From the NCBI GenBank assembly GCA_037127315.1, contig JBBBDQ010001942.1:1-64000 (forward strand): 64,000 nucleotides of DNA, read 5' to 3'. Below, in pieces: positions 22,301 to 35,552 of this stretch. The notes under the pieces are model-generated. The model was not told the DNA's origin, did not search any database, and worked only from the letters and a program-made list of their open reading frames with translations. Each line of letters opens with the position of its first letter. Positions within the stretch are counted from its first letter, which is position 1. Made by a program: the position numbers and the translations under genes. Source of the stretch: Ascarosepion bandense (taxonomy: Eukaryota; Mollusca; Cephalopoda; Sepiida; Sepiidae).

Positions 22301-25300
22301 AATCAACCAACCAAGAATGCATATTTTTAGTATATATTTAGTTGAAGCCATAAAATTGTGTTCAAAGTATTTAGACCTTGGCATCAAATAACCTATAGAA
22401 TTTGAAGTGTCATTAAACAAAATCAACCAACCAACAATGCATATTTTTAGTATATATTTAGTTGAAGCCATAAAATTGTGTTCAAAGTATTTAGACTTTG
22501 GCATCAAATAACCTATAGAATTTGAAGTGTCATTAAACAAAATCAACCAACCAACAATGCATATTTTTAGTATATATTTAGTTGAAGCCATAAAATTGTG
22601 TTCAAAGTATTTAGACTTTGGCATCAAATAACCTATAGAATTTGAAGTGTCATTAAACAAAATCAACCAACCAACAATGCATATTTTTAGTATATTTAGT
22701 TGAAGCCATAAAATTGTGTTCAAAGTATTTAGACTTTGGCATCAAATAACCTATAGAATTTGAAGTGTCATTAAACAAAATCAACCAACCAACAATGCAT
22801 ATTTTTAGTATATATTTAGTTGAAGCCATAAAATTGTGTTCAAAGTATTTAGACTTTGGCATCAAATAACCTATAGAATTTGAAGTGTCATTAAACAAAA
22901 ATCAACCAACCAACAATGCATATTTTAATATATATTTAGTTGAAGCCATAAAATTGTGTTCAAAGTATTTAGACTTTGGCATCAAATAACCTATAGAATT
23001 TGAAGTGTCATTAAACAAAATCAACCAACCAACAATGCATATTTTTAGTATATATTTAGTTGAAGCCATAAAATTGTGTTCAAAGTATTTAGACTTTGGC
23101 ATCAAATAACCTATAGAATTTGAAGTGTCATTAAACAAAAATCAACCAACCAACAATGCATATTTTTAGTATATATTTAGTTGAAGCCATAAAATTGTGT
23201 TCAAAGTATTTAGAATTTGGCATCAAATAACCTATAGAATTTGAAGTGTCATTAAACAAAATCAACCAACCAACAATGCATATTTTTAGTATATATTTAG
23301 TTGAAGCCATAAAATTGTGTTCAAAGTATTTAGACTTTGGCATCAAATAACCTATAGAATTTGAAGTGTCATTAAACAAAATCAACCAACCAACAATGCA
23401 TATTTTTAGTATATATTTAGTTGAAGCCATAAAATTGTGTTCAAAGTATTTAGACTTTGGCATCAAATAACCTATAGAATTTGAAGTGTCATTAAACAAA
23501 ATCAACCAACCAACAATGCATATTTTTAGTATATATTTAGTTGAAGCCATAAAAATTGTGTTCAAAGTATTTAGACCTTGGAATCAAATAACCTATAGAA
23601 TTTGAAGTGTCATTAAACAAAATCAACCAACCAACAATGCATATTTTTAGTATATATTTATTGAAGCCATAAAATTGTGTTCAAAGTATTTAGACCTTGG
23701 CATCAAATAACCTATAGAATTTGAAGTGTCATTAAACAAAATCAACCAAACAACAATGCATATTTTTAGTATATATTAGTTGAAGCCATAAAATTGTGTT
23801 CAAAGTATTTAGACCTTGGAATCAAATAACCTATAGAATTTGAAGTGTCATTAAACAAAATCAACCAACCAACAATGCATATTTTTAGTATATATTTAGT
23901 TGAAGCCATAAAATTGTGTTCAAAGTATTTAGACTTTGGCATCAAATAACCTATAGAATTTGAAGTGTCATTAAACAAAATCAACCAACCAACAATGCAT
24001 ATTTTTAGTATATATTTAGTTGGCCATAAAATTGTGTTCAAAGTATTTAGACTTGGGCATCAAATAACCTATAGAATTTGAAGTCATTAAACAAAATCAA
24101 CCAACCAACAATGCATATTTAGTATATATTTAGTTGAAGCCATAAAATTGTGTTCAAAGTATTTAGACTTTGGCATCAAATAACCTATAGAATTTGAAGT
24201 GTCATTAAACAAAATCAACCAACCAACAATGCATATTTTTAGTATATATTTAGTTGAAGCCATAAAATTGTGTTCAAAGTATTTAGAATTTGGCATCAAA
24301 TAACCTATAGAATTTGAAGTGTCATTAAACAAAATCAACCAACCAACAATGCATATTTTTAGTATATATTTAGTTGAAGCCATAAAAATTGTGTTCAAAG
24401 TATTTAGACTTTGGCATCAAATAACCTATAGAATTTGAAGTGTCATTAAACAAAATCAACCAACCAACAATGCATATTTTTAGTATATATTTAGTTGAAG
24501 CCATAAAATTGTGTTCAAAGTATTTAGACTTTGGCATCAAATAACCTATAGAATTTGAAGTGTCATTAAACAAAATCAACCAACCAACAATGCATATTTT
24601 TAGTATATATTTAGTTGAAGCCATAAAATTGTGTTCAAAGTATTTAGACCTTGGAATCAAATAACCTATAGAATTTGAAGTGTCATTAAACAAAATCAAC
24701 CAACCAACAATGCATATTTTTAGTATATATTTAGTTGAAGCCATAAAATTGTGTTCAAAGTATTTAGACCTTGGAATCAAATAACCTATAGAATTTGAAG
24801 TGTCATTAAACAAAATCAACCAAACAACAATGCATATTTTTAGTATATATTAGTTGAAGCCATAAAATTGTGTTCAAAGTATTTAGACCTTGGAATCAAA
24901 TAACCTATAGAATTTGAAGTGTCATTAAACAAAATCAACCAACCAACAATGCATATTTTTAGTATATATTTAGTTGGCCATAAAATTGTGTTCAAAGTAT
25001 TTAGACTTTGGCATCAAATAACCTATAGAATTTGAAGTGTCATTAAACAAAATGAACCAACCAACAATGCATATTTTTAGTATATATTTAGTTGAAGCCA
25101 TAAAATTGTGTTCAAAGTATTTAGACTTTGGCATCAAATAACTATAGAATTTGAAGTGTCATTAAACAAAAATCAACCAAAAACCAACAATGCATATTTT
25201 TAGTATATATTTTGTTGAAGCCATAAAATTGTGTTCAAAGTATTTAGACTTTGGCATCAAATAACCTATAGAATTTGAAGTGTCATTAAACAAAATCAAC

Positions 25301-28300
25301 CAATCAACAATGCATATTTTTAGTATATATTTAGTTGAAGCCATAAAATTGTGTTCAAAGTATTTAGACTTTGGCATCAAATAACCTATAGAATTTGAAG
25401 TGTGATTAAACAGAATCAACCAACCAACAATGCATATTTTTAGTATATATTTAGTTGAAGCCATAAAATTGTGTTCAAAGTATTTAGACTTTGGCATCAA
25501 ATAACCTATAGAATTTGAAGTGTCATTAAACAAAATCAACCAACCAACAATGCATATTTTTAGTATATATTTAGTTGAAGCCATAAAATTGTGTTCAAAG
25601 TATTTAGACTTTGGCATCAAATAACCTATAGAATTTGAAGTGTCATTAAACAAAATCAACCAACCAACAATGCATATTTTTAGTATATATTTAGTTGAAG
25701 CCATAAAATTGTGTTCAAAGTATTTAGACTTTGGCATCAAATAACCTATAGAATTTGAAGTGTCATTAAACAAAATCAACCAACCAACAATGCATATTTT
25801 TAGTATATATTTAGTTGAAGCCATAAAATTGTGTTCAAAGTATTTAGACTTTGGCATCAAATAACCTATAGAATTTGAAGTGTCATTAAACAAAATCAAC
25901 CAACCAACAATGCATATTTTTAGTATATATTTAGTTGAAGCCATAAAATTGTGTTCAAAGTATTTAGACTTTGGCATCAAATAACCTATAGAATTTGAAG
26001 TGTCATTAAACAAAATCAACCAACCAACAATGCATATTTTTAGTATATATTTAGTTGAAGCCATAAAATTGTGTTCAAAGTATTTAGACTTTGGCATCAA
26101 ATAACCTATAGAATTTGAAGTGTCATTAAACAAAATCAACCAACCAACAATGCATATTTTTAGTATATATTTAGTTGAAGCCATAAAATTGTGTTCAAAG
26201 TATTTAGACTTTGGCATCAAATAACCTATAGAATTTGAAGTGTCATTAAACAAAATCAACCAAACCAACAATGCATATTTTTAGTATATATTTTGTTGAA
26301 GCCATAAAATTGTGTTCAAAGTATTTAGACTTTGGCATCAAATAACCTATAGAATTTGAAGTGTCATTAAACAAAATCAACCAATCAACAATGCATATTT
26401 TTAGTATATATTTAGTTGAAGCCATAAAATTGTGTTCAAAGTATTTAGACTTTGGCATCAAATAACCTATAGAATTTGAAGTGTGATTAAACAGAATCAA
26501 CCAACCAACAATGCATATTTTTAGTATATATTTAGTTGAAGCCATAAAATTGTGTTCAAAGTATTTTTAGACTTTGGCATCAAATAACCTATAGAATTTG
26601 AAGTGTCATTAAACAAAATCAACCAACCAACAATGCATATTTTTAGTATATATTTAGTTGAAGCCATAAAATTGTGTTCAAAGTATTTAGACTTTGGCAT
26701 CAAATAACCTATAGAATTTGAAGTGTCATTAAACAAATCAACCAACCAACAATGCATATTTTTAGTATATATTTAGTTGAAGCCATAAAATTGTGTTCAA
26801 AGTATTTAGACTTTGGCATCAAATAACCTATAGAATTTGAAGTGTCATTAAACAAAATCAACCAACCAACAATGCATATTTTTAGTATATATTTAGTTGA
26901 AGCCATAAAATTGTGTTCAAAGTATTTAGACCTTGGAATCAAATAACCTATAGAATTTGAAGTGTCATTAAACAAAATCAACCAACCAACAATGCATATT
27001 TTTAGTATATATTTAGTTGAAGCCATAAAATTGTGTTCAAAGTATTTAGACCTTGGAATCAAATAACCTATAGAATTTGAAGTGTCATTAAACAAAATCA
27101 ACCAAACAACAATGCATATTTTTAGTATATTAGTTGAAGCCATAAAATTGTGTTCAAAGTATTTAGACCTTGGAATCAAATAACCTATAGAATTTGAAGT
27201 GTCATTAAACAAAATCAACCAACCAACAATGCATATTTTTAGTATACATTTAGTTGAAGCCATAAAATTGTGTTCAAAGTATTTAGACTTTGGCATCAAA
27301 TAACCTATAGAATTTGAAGTGTCATTAAACAAAATGAACCAACCAACAATGCATATTTTTAGTATATATTTAGTTGAAGCCATAAAATTGTGTTCAAAGT
27401 ATTTAGACTTTGGCATCAAATAACCTATAGAATTTGAAGTGTCATTAAACAAAAATCAACCAAACCAACAATGCATATTTTTAGTATATATTTTGTTGAA
27501 GCCATAAAATTGTGTTCAAAGTATTTAGACTTTGGCATCAAATAACCTATAGAATTTGAAGTGTCATTAAACAAAATCAACCAATCAACAATGCATATTT
27601 TTAGTATATATTTAGTTGAAGCCATAAAATTGTGTTCAAAGTATTTAGACTTTGGCATCAAATAACCTATAGAATTTGAAGTGTGATTAAACAGAATCAA
27701 CCAACCAACAATGCATATTTTTAGTATATATTTAGTTGAAGCCATAAAATTGTGTTCAAAGTATTTAGACTTTGGCATCAAATAACCTATAGAATTTGAA
27801 GTGTCATTAAACAAAATCAACTAACCAACAATGCATATTTTTAGTATATATTTAGTTGAAGCCATAAAATTGTGTTCAAAGTATTTAGACTTTGGCATCA
27901 AATAACCTATAGAATTTGAAGTGTCATTAAACAAAATCAACCAACCAACAATGCATATTTTTAGTATATATTTAGTTGAAGCCATAAAATTGTGTTCAAA
28001 GTATTTAGACTTTGGCATCAAATAACCTATAGAATTTGAAGTGTCATTAAACAAAATCAACCAACCAACAATGCATATTTTTAGTATATATTTAGTTGAA
28101 GCCATAAAATTGTGTTCAAAGTATTTAGGACTTTGGCATCAAATAACCTATAGAATTTGAAGTGTCATTAAACAAAATCAACCAACCAACAATGCATATT
28201 TTTAGTATATATTTATTGAAGCCATAAAATTGTGTTCAAAGTATTTTAGACTTTGGTATCAAATAAACTTATAGAATTTGAAGTGTCATTAAACAAAATC

Positions 28301-31300
28301 AACCAACCAACAATGCATATTTTTAGTATATATTTAGTTGAAGCCATAAAATTGTGTTCAAAGTATTTAGACTTTGGCATCAAATAACCTATAGAATTTG
28401 AAGTGTCATTAAACAAAATCAACCAACCAACAATGCATATTTTTAGTATATATTTAGTTGAAGCCATAAAATTGTGTTCAAAGTATTTAGACTTTGGCAT
28501 CAAATAACCTATAGAATTTGAAGTGTCATTAAACAAAATCAACCAAACCAACAATGCATATTTTTAGTATATATTTTGTTGAAGCCATAAAATTGTGTTC
28601 AAAGTATTTAGACTTTGGTGATCAAATAACCTATAGAATTTGAAGTGTCATTAAACAAAATCAACCAATCAACAATGCATATTTTTAGTATATATTTATT
28701 GAAGCCATAAAATTGTGTTCAAAGTATTTAGACTTTGGCATCAAATAACCTATAGAATTTGAAGTGTGATTAAACAGAATCAACCAACCAACAATGCATA
28801 TTTTTAGTATATATTTAGTTGAAGCCATAAAATTGTGTTCAAAGTATTTAGACTTTGGCATCAAATAACCTATAGAATTTGAAGTGTCATTAAACAAAAT
28901 CAACCAACCAACAATGCATATTTTTAGTATATATTTAGTTGAAGCCATAAAATTGTGTTCAAAGTATTTAGACTTTGGCATCAAATAACCTATAGAATTT
29001 GAAGTGTCATTAAACAAAATCAACCAACCAACAATGCATATTTTTAGTATATATTTAGTTGAAGCCATAAAATTGTGTTCAAAGTATTTAGACTTTGGCA
29101 TCAAATAACCTATAGAATTTGAAGTGTCATTAAACAAAATCAACCAACCAACAATGCATATTTTTAGTATATATTTAGTTGAAGCCATAAAATTGTGTTC
29201 AAAGTATTTAGACTTTGGCATCAAATAACCTATAGAATTTGAAGTGTCATTAAACAAAATCAACCAACCAACAATGCATATTTTTAGTATATATTTAGTT
29301 GAAGCCATAAAATTGTGTTCAAAGTAGCTTAGACTTTGGCATCAAATAACCTATAGAATTTGAAGTGTCATTAAACAAAATCAACCAACCAACAATGCAT
29401 ATTTTTAGTATATATTTAGTTGAAGCCATAAAATTGTGTTCAAAGTATTTAGACTTTGGCATCAAATAACCTATAGAATTTGAAGTGTCATTAAACAAAA
29501 TCAACCAACCAACAATGCATATTTTTAGTATATATTTAGTTGAAGCCATAAAATTGTGTTCAAAGTATTTAGACTTTGGCATCAAATAACCTATAGAATT
29601 TGAAGTGTCATTAAACAAAATCAACCAACCAACAATGCATATTTTTAGTATATATTTAGTTGAAGCCATAAAATTGTGTTCAAAGTATTTAGACTTTGGC
29701 ATCAAATGACCTATAGAATTTGAAGTGTCATTAAACAAAATCAACCAACCAACAATGCATATTTTTAGTATATATTTAGTTGAAGCCATAAAATTGTGTT
29801 CAAAGTATTTAGACCTTGGCATCAAATAACCTATAGAATTTGAAGTGTCATTAAACAAAATCAACCAACCAACAATGCATATTTTTAGTATATATTTAGT
29901 TGAAGCCATAAAATTGTGTTCAAAGTATTTAGACTTTGGCATCAAATAACCTATAGAATTTGAAGTGTCATTAAACAAAATCAACCAACCAACAATGCAT
30001 ATTTTTAGTATATATTTAGTTGAAGCCATAAAATTGTGTTCAAAGTATTTAGACTTTGGCATCAAATAACCTATAGAATTTGAAGTGTCATTAAACAAAA
30101 TCAACCAATCAACAATGCATATTTTTAGTATATATTTAGTTGAAGCCATAAAATTGTGTTCAAAGTATTTAGACCTTGGAATCAAATAACCTATAGAATT
30201 TGAAGTGTCATTAAACAAAATCAACCAACCAACAATGCATATTTTTAGTATATATTTAGTTGAAGCCATAAAATTGTGTTCAAAGTATTTAGACTTTGGC
30301 ATCAAATAAGCTATAGAATTTGAAGTGTCATTAAACAAAATCAACCAATCAACAATGCATATTTTTGTATATATTTAGTTGAAGCCATACAATTGTGTTC
30401 AAAGTATTTAGACTTTGGCATCAAATAACCTATAGAATTTGAAGTGTCATTAAACAAAATCAACCAACCAACAATGCATATTTTTAGTATATATTTAGTT
30501 GAAGCCATAAAATTGTGTTCAAAGTATTTAGACTTTGGCATCAAATAACCTATAGAATTTGAAGTGTCATTAAACAGAATCAACCAACCAACAATGCATA
30601 TTTTTAGTATATATTTAGTTGAAGCCATAAAATTGTGTTCAAAGTATTTAGACTTTGGCATCAAATAACCTATAGAATTTGAAGTGTCATTAAACAAAAT
30701 GAACCAACCAACAATGCATATTTTTAGTATATATTTAGTTGAAGCCATAAAATTGTGTTCAAAGTATTTAGACCTTGGAATCAAATAACCTATAGAATTT
30801 GAAGTGTCATTAAACAAAATCAACCAACCAACAATGCATATTTTTAGTATATATTTAGTTGAAGCCATAAAATTGTGTTCAAAGTATTTAGACCTTGGCA
30901 TCAAATAACCTATAGAATTTGAAGTGTCATTAAACAAAATCAACCAACCAACAATGCATATTTTTAGTATATATTTAGTTGAAGCCATAAAATTGTGTTC
31001 AAAGTATTTAGACCTTGGAATCAAATAACCTATAGAATTTGAAGTGTCATTAAACAAAATCAACCAAACAACAATGCATATTTTTAGTATATATTAGTTG
31101 AAGCCATAAAATTGTGTTCAAAGTATTTAGACCTTGGAATCAAATAACCTATAGAATTTGAAGTGTCATTAAACAAAATCAACCAACCAACAATGCATAT
31201 TTTTAGTATATATTTAGTTGAAGCCATAAAATTGTGTTCAAAGTATTTAGACTTTGGCATCAAATAACCTATAGAATTTGAAGTGTCATTAAACAAAATC

Positions 31301-32355
31301 AACCAACCAACAATGCATATTTTTAGTATATATTTAGTTGAAGCCATAAAATTGTGTTCAAAGTATTTAGACTTTGGCATCAAATAACCTATAGAATTTG
31401 AAGTGTCATTAAACAAAATCAACCAACCAACAATGCATATTTTTAGTATATATTTAGTTGAAGCCATAAAATTGTGTTCAAAGTATTTAGACCTTGGAAT
31501 CAAATAACCTATAGAATTTGAAGTGTCATTAAACAAAATCAACCAACCAACAATGCATATTTTTAGTATATATTTAGTTGAAGCCATAAAATTGTGTTCA
31601 AAGTATTTAGACTTTGGCATCAAATAAGCTATAGAATTTGAAGTGTCATTAAACAAAATCAACCAATCAACAATGCATATTTTTGTATATATTTAGTTGA
31701 AGCCATACAATTGTGTTCAAAGTATTTAGACTTTGGCATCAAATAACCTATAGAATTTGAAGTGTCATTAAACAAAATCAACCAACCAACAATGCATATT
31801 TTTAGTATATATTTAGTTGAAGCCATAAAATTGTGTTCAAAGTATTTAGACTTTGGCATCAAATAACCTATAGAATTTGAAGTGTCATTAAACAGAATCA
31901 ACCAACCAACAATGCATATTTTTAGTATATATTTAGTTGAAGCCATAAAATTGTGTTCAAAGTATTTAGACTTTGGCATCAAATAACCTATAGAATTTGA
32001 AGTGTCATTAAACAAAATGAACCAACCAACAATGCATATTTTTAGTATATATTTAGTTGAAGCCATAAAATTGTGTTCAAAGTATTTAGACCTTGGAATC
32101 AAATAACCTATAGAATTTGAAGTGTCATTAAACAAAATCAACCAACCAACAATGCATATTTTTAGTATATATTTAGTTGAAGCCATAAAATTGTGTTCAA
32201 AGTATTTAGACCTTGGCATCAAATAACCTATAGAATTTGAAGTGTCATTAAACAAAATCAACCAACCAACAATGCATATTTTTAGTATATATTTAGTTGA
32301 AGCCATAAAATTGTGTTCGAAATATTTATATTTTGGCATTAAATAACCCTTAGAG
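16346..32355. repeat. 120-bp satellite DNA, ~133 copies in 16 kb
   Basis: The unit is 120 bp and includes TTAGTTGAAGCCATAAAATT, TTTGGCATCAAATAACCTAT, GAAGTGTCATTAAACAAAAT and CAACCAACCAACAATGCATA. Interior copies are almost identical. The first (16346-16430) and last (about 32300-32355) are clearly diverged, as expected for array edges. Length variants come from 1-6 base indels. Because 120 is a multiple of three and one minus-strand frame has no stop, open frames of up to 369 codons with a 40-residue period (containing NDTSNSIGYLMPKSKYFEHN) appear. They are broken every few units by indels, and the common variants (K/R at PKSK/PRSK) change residues, so there is no sign of protein selection. 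Confidence 0.97.
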
Positions 32356-32362
32356 GTTGATA

Positions 32363-32640
32363 TGTTTGAGCTGTTGTTATCATCTTAATGGCCATGTTTA
32401 CGATGCTTCAGCCATTGTACACTCCAGCATTCTTCAGGTGTTAGGAATTTTGAACCAAACTTTTTATTTTGATCACTGGGGTATATAATTCTCATTCCAT
32501 GTGCAATGCCATGTAGTTATCTCCCTTTAACTCAGCTCTCTAAGTTATTTGTTCACCACAGCTGTAGTTAGGTATTGAATTCACAACACTTTGGGTCAAG
32601 TCACTGAAACTAACCAATGGGCCATGTGTGATTGAGGAGA
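32363..32640 (-). repeat. SINE-like family 2 with tRNA-like head (left arm of inverted pair)
   Basis: Minus strand: ACACATGGCCCATTGGTTAG (A-box-like), the B-box-like GAATTCAATACC, GTGGTGAACAAATAACTT, GATCAAAATAAAAAGTTTGG, then the 3' module with a degenerate hammerhead-like core. It abuts the satellite. Confidence 0.65.
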
Positions 32641-32765
32641 TACCCCAATGATTGAAATAAAAGATTCAGTTAAAAATTTCTAGCACCTGATGAAGGCTGA
32701 AGCATACAATGGCCAAAATGTTGTAAACATGATAATAAAGACAACAGTCTGAAGAGTGTAAATAA
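32641..32765 (+). repeat. SINE-like family 2, 3' half (right arm of inverted pair)
   Basis: It resumes in mid-body at GATACCCCAATGATTG, then TTTCTAGCACCTGATGAAGG, GGCCAAAATGTTGTAAAC and AGACAACAGTCTGA. It lies head-to-body against the minus copy, so transcripts would fold back. Confidence 0.65.
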
Positions 32766-33025
32766 TGTTAATAAAAGAAAAAATAAGAAACTACACCTTG
32801 CCTCAAAATGGACTTTTCTCAAATACTTATGGTTCCGCCATTTGTGAGCACCTTTTAAAGAATAGAAAATGTGCAGCTAATTTTAGTGAAGATTGGTTCA
32901 CTGTTGTGTCCCAATTTCACTCATTATTCCATCTTAAGGTGCTAGAGGCTTTATATATCGGGTCTCGCAAGCCATCACTGTACAAACAGCGTGAATTGTT
33001 GTGGCTTGATATTATTAACCTCTAG
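32765..33025 (+). pseudogene. Penelope-like element: GIY-YIG endonuclease C-terminal fragment
   Basis: The 86-codon frame contains SAICEHLLKNRKCAANFSED, FHLKVLEALYI and PSLYKQREL. This is the pattern (SAIxxHLLxNxxCAxxYxxDxF...FHLxVLEAxYIxxxxPxLCxQKE) I recognise from the end of endonuclease-bearing Penelope-like retroelements. Everything upstream (the reverse transcriptase and GIY-YIG core) is missing. The apparent start codon lies in the adjoining SINE arm and is not meaningful. About 80 bp after the stop is a hammerhead-like motif (33107-33131), in line with the known placement of hammerhead ribozymes in PLE terminal repeats. Confidence 0.65.
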
Positions 33026-33099
33026 TTCCTTGCATTCATAATTTTTTTTCCATCATTTTTCTTGACACACTTTATTATAATTCTAATTTAAATCTCCCG

Positions 33100-33135
33100 T
33101 AGAGGCCTGATGAGCAGGAGCAAAACCGGTTTTAA
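33100..33135 (+). ncRNA. Hammerhead-ribozyme-like motif downstream of PLE fragment
   Basis: CTGATGA at 33107-33113, a 2-bp stem II (GC AGGA GC), then AAAA where GAAA is required, then palindrome ACCGGT and T at the cleavage-site position. The G12-to-A change and poor stem I make it probably inactive. Confidence 0.4.
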
Positions 33136-33147
33136 AATAGAATGAAT

Positions 33148-33765
33148 AAAAACTGTTACTCTTTGTTTAAATAACAGGATAATAGTTTTTTTTAATAACA
33201 ATTATTGTGGTTTTTTGTCAACTTTTCAAATATGGGATGTATTTCTGCCACACATTGTATTATATTTTAATTCAAGGATTGATTTAATTCCTTTGTTGTT
33301 GCATTAGGCATTACTGTAATATTTTGGAAGATCCATTCCAAAGCCTTCTTTAACTTAAAGAAGAGTTTTTATTATTTGATCAGATTTTCTGGTTGGAGAC
33401 ATAAAATACATATCAACTATAGCATGTGAGTTTGTATAAACAAAAAAAAAGCATTTAGTTGGAGACATGGCAACACTGAGGTAACATATGTGCAAAACTT
33501 AAGGAAATGTTACTAACTGCAAACAATAAATCTAGAGTTGCCAGAGTGTTTGATAGTCAGATTAATAAATATGTATAATTATTTTGTGTAATGAAAAACA
33601 AGAAAAATGATTCATTTTTTTTTTATTATTTAACTCCAAGCAATATGATAATCCTAGTACGATGCAAGGGATTATTGAGAGTGAAAGAGAATGAGAAGAT
33701 ATTAATGAGGAGAATGAGCAATGAAAGAACAGTTTTTAGGACGACAGAAGATTGTGATTTGTATA
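33148..33765 (+). repeat. Duplicated ~600-bp segment, copy 1
   Basis: Shares TGTGGTTTTTTGTCAACTTT, TGTAATATTTTGGAAGATCC, GGTTGGAGACATAAAATACA and GGAGACATGGCAACACTGAG with 35553-36175 in the same order and orientation. Its 3' part overlaps a minus-strand LINE tail (CCAAGCAATATGATAAT). No coding content. Confidence 0.85.
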
Positions 33766-33769
33766 TCTC

Positions 33770-34685
33770 CACACTAAGATAAAAATAAACAATAATTTTT
33801 ACATTTCAGTTAGAGTGACAATTCATCCATCATGAGTATTAATTGTAAAGAAAAGTGACAAATTAAATATTAAAGTGGATTTAAATTCAAATTCCAAACA
33901 ATCACCATTGATTGGTTAATTTTTCCAATATTTTTTATGCCTCTGCACAAATCCTTTTGATTAAAAATTGTGTAAAAATTCCAGTGATCCTATCATGTGA
34001 CTTATTTAAATATTTAAGCAAGTCTCATATGTGGTCAGAACCAGTTCGAGATGAGGAAGCAGATTGTTCCTCTTATTTATCATGTAACAGACAGAAGTGA
34101 AAACTGTCCATGCCATTCAGCATGCAGCGCAAAACAAAAATCTTTAGTGAGAATTTGAAGCTTTTTATCCTATTCGAACCTAAAAGGTACCCCTACCCTT
34201 TTTTTATTTCACTTGAAACTTGATGAGAAATTTTAAAGGTTAATGAACACTTAACCTATTATCAAACTTCTATCTCAGTGAACAAATCTTATGAATAATA
34301 CTCAACAAAGACCTGCATGAAAGAATCTTCCATTAAAAAAAATAACAAACAAGAAAACTTTCAATGAACCCAAAAGTTTAATCCAAGGTAAAAAAACAAG
34401 GCATTTTTATATTTCTGGTTTGTGATTTTGAACTATATTGACTAAACAAATCATTCATGAACATTTAATCCAACAATCAAATATTTAAGTTGAACTGTAT
34501 TATTTAAATTCATTTTACTACATATTTTTCCAACATTCACTTGGACTCAAATCTTCTAATTGCAATAAATACATAATCCTTTAGAAAACATTGTTTATAA
34601 ATATTTGTATTTTTTGTATACAAAATTTTTATTATTAAAGAGTGTCATTGAATTATTGAATATTGACCTTGTGCGATGAGTAAAA
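33770..34685. other. AT-rich spacer between duplicated segments
   Basis: No gene, RNA or repeat recognised. Confidence 0.4.
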
Positions 34686-34689
34686 TTTC

Positions 34690-34960
34690 AATGTTTGCAG
34701 AGATTTTGACGTCAATTGCCATCTCTTATCTCCTTGACTCCCATCCTTTCCCTGACAACCCTTGTATCATGTTCTTCTCTCTTTCCACTCTACTCTCATG
34801 CAGCTCTCTTCACACTGGTGTTTCCATTCTTCTCTTACCCATTCTCTGACACCCCCTGTGACCTGTTCCTCTTTCTTTTCACTCTCCTCCTATGGAACCC
34901 CCTACGTACCAGTTGCAGTATTGCCTTGCTTGGGGTGAAACAATTATAAAAAAGAAACAT
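34690..34960 (+). pseudogene. Jockey/Nimb-like LINE 3' end
   Basis: GTCAATTGCCATCTCTTATC marks the end of the coding part. It is followed by the C/T-rich untranslated region and the tail CCCCCTACGTACCAGTTGCA...CCTTGCTTGGGGTGA with an A-rich end. It is strongly 5'-truncated. Confidence 0.75.
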
Positions 34961-35204
34961 AATCTCAAATAAATTCCTTCTGATGTTTAAATATTGTTTA
35001 TTGACCCCAAACTCTGCTTGATGTTGCGTTTGAATTTTTAAAATTGTAGGTAGTGAAGGACAAGATTGGAGGAGAGTTGTACAAGTGAGAAGTATGAGAA
35101 AAGAAACAATTAAAATAGAATGTAGGGTTATATCTAGCTATTTATTAGGCATGTATTTAGCTATTTCAATTGTAAAACAATGTTACCTAGTTGTCAATCA
35201 TATC

Positions 35205-35515
35205 AGTCAGTTAAGTGCCATACGGGATACACGCTTGGGCGATCATGTCTCGAAAGAGACATGACTGACTGGGCAGAATATTATCCCACAGTAGGTTGCC
35301 ATTGCTTTCTGCGGTAGACTGGTTGCCGACCAAGGCTATAGAACCCAATCTGTCCTGTTATTTAACCCATAACTGGAAGGAATAGATGGATTAATACCTT
35401 TCCCAAGGGTATTTGCGCGTAAGTGAATACAATGGATTCAACTGGAATTTGAACTCGGCTCCCCGGTTTCTCGTTCTGAGCCGATATCCACTGTACCACA
35501 ACGCACATCATCATA
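35205..35515 (-). repeat. Complete-looking SINE family 1
   Basis: Minus strand: GATGTGCGTTGTGGTACAGT (A box), CTCAGAACGAGAAACCGGGG, B box AGTTCAAATTCC, CCTTGGGAAAGGTATTAATC, CTGTCCTGTTATTTAACCC (its complement), the CATGTCTCGAAAGAGACATG palindrome, and GGCACTTAACTGA. This is one of the two best-preserved copies in the window, with 62346. Confidence 0.85.
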
Positions 35516-35552
35516 TAGTTTGCTTAAATTCATGCGGTTGAGAGACTAGAAA

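Noticed and set aside
16368..32339. Long minus-strand frames (up to 369 codons) with a 40-residue repeat, resembling a membrane or structural repeat protein
   Set aside because: They are readings of the 120-bp satellite, whose length is a multiple of three. Indels break the frame every few units, variants change residues freely, and there is no start, signal or unique end.
1..32355. CRISPR-like arrays
   Set aside because: Units are contiguous with no unique spacers between constant repeats, and the window is eukaryotic in content.
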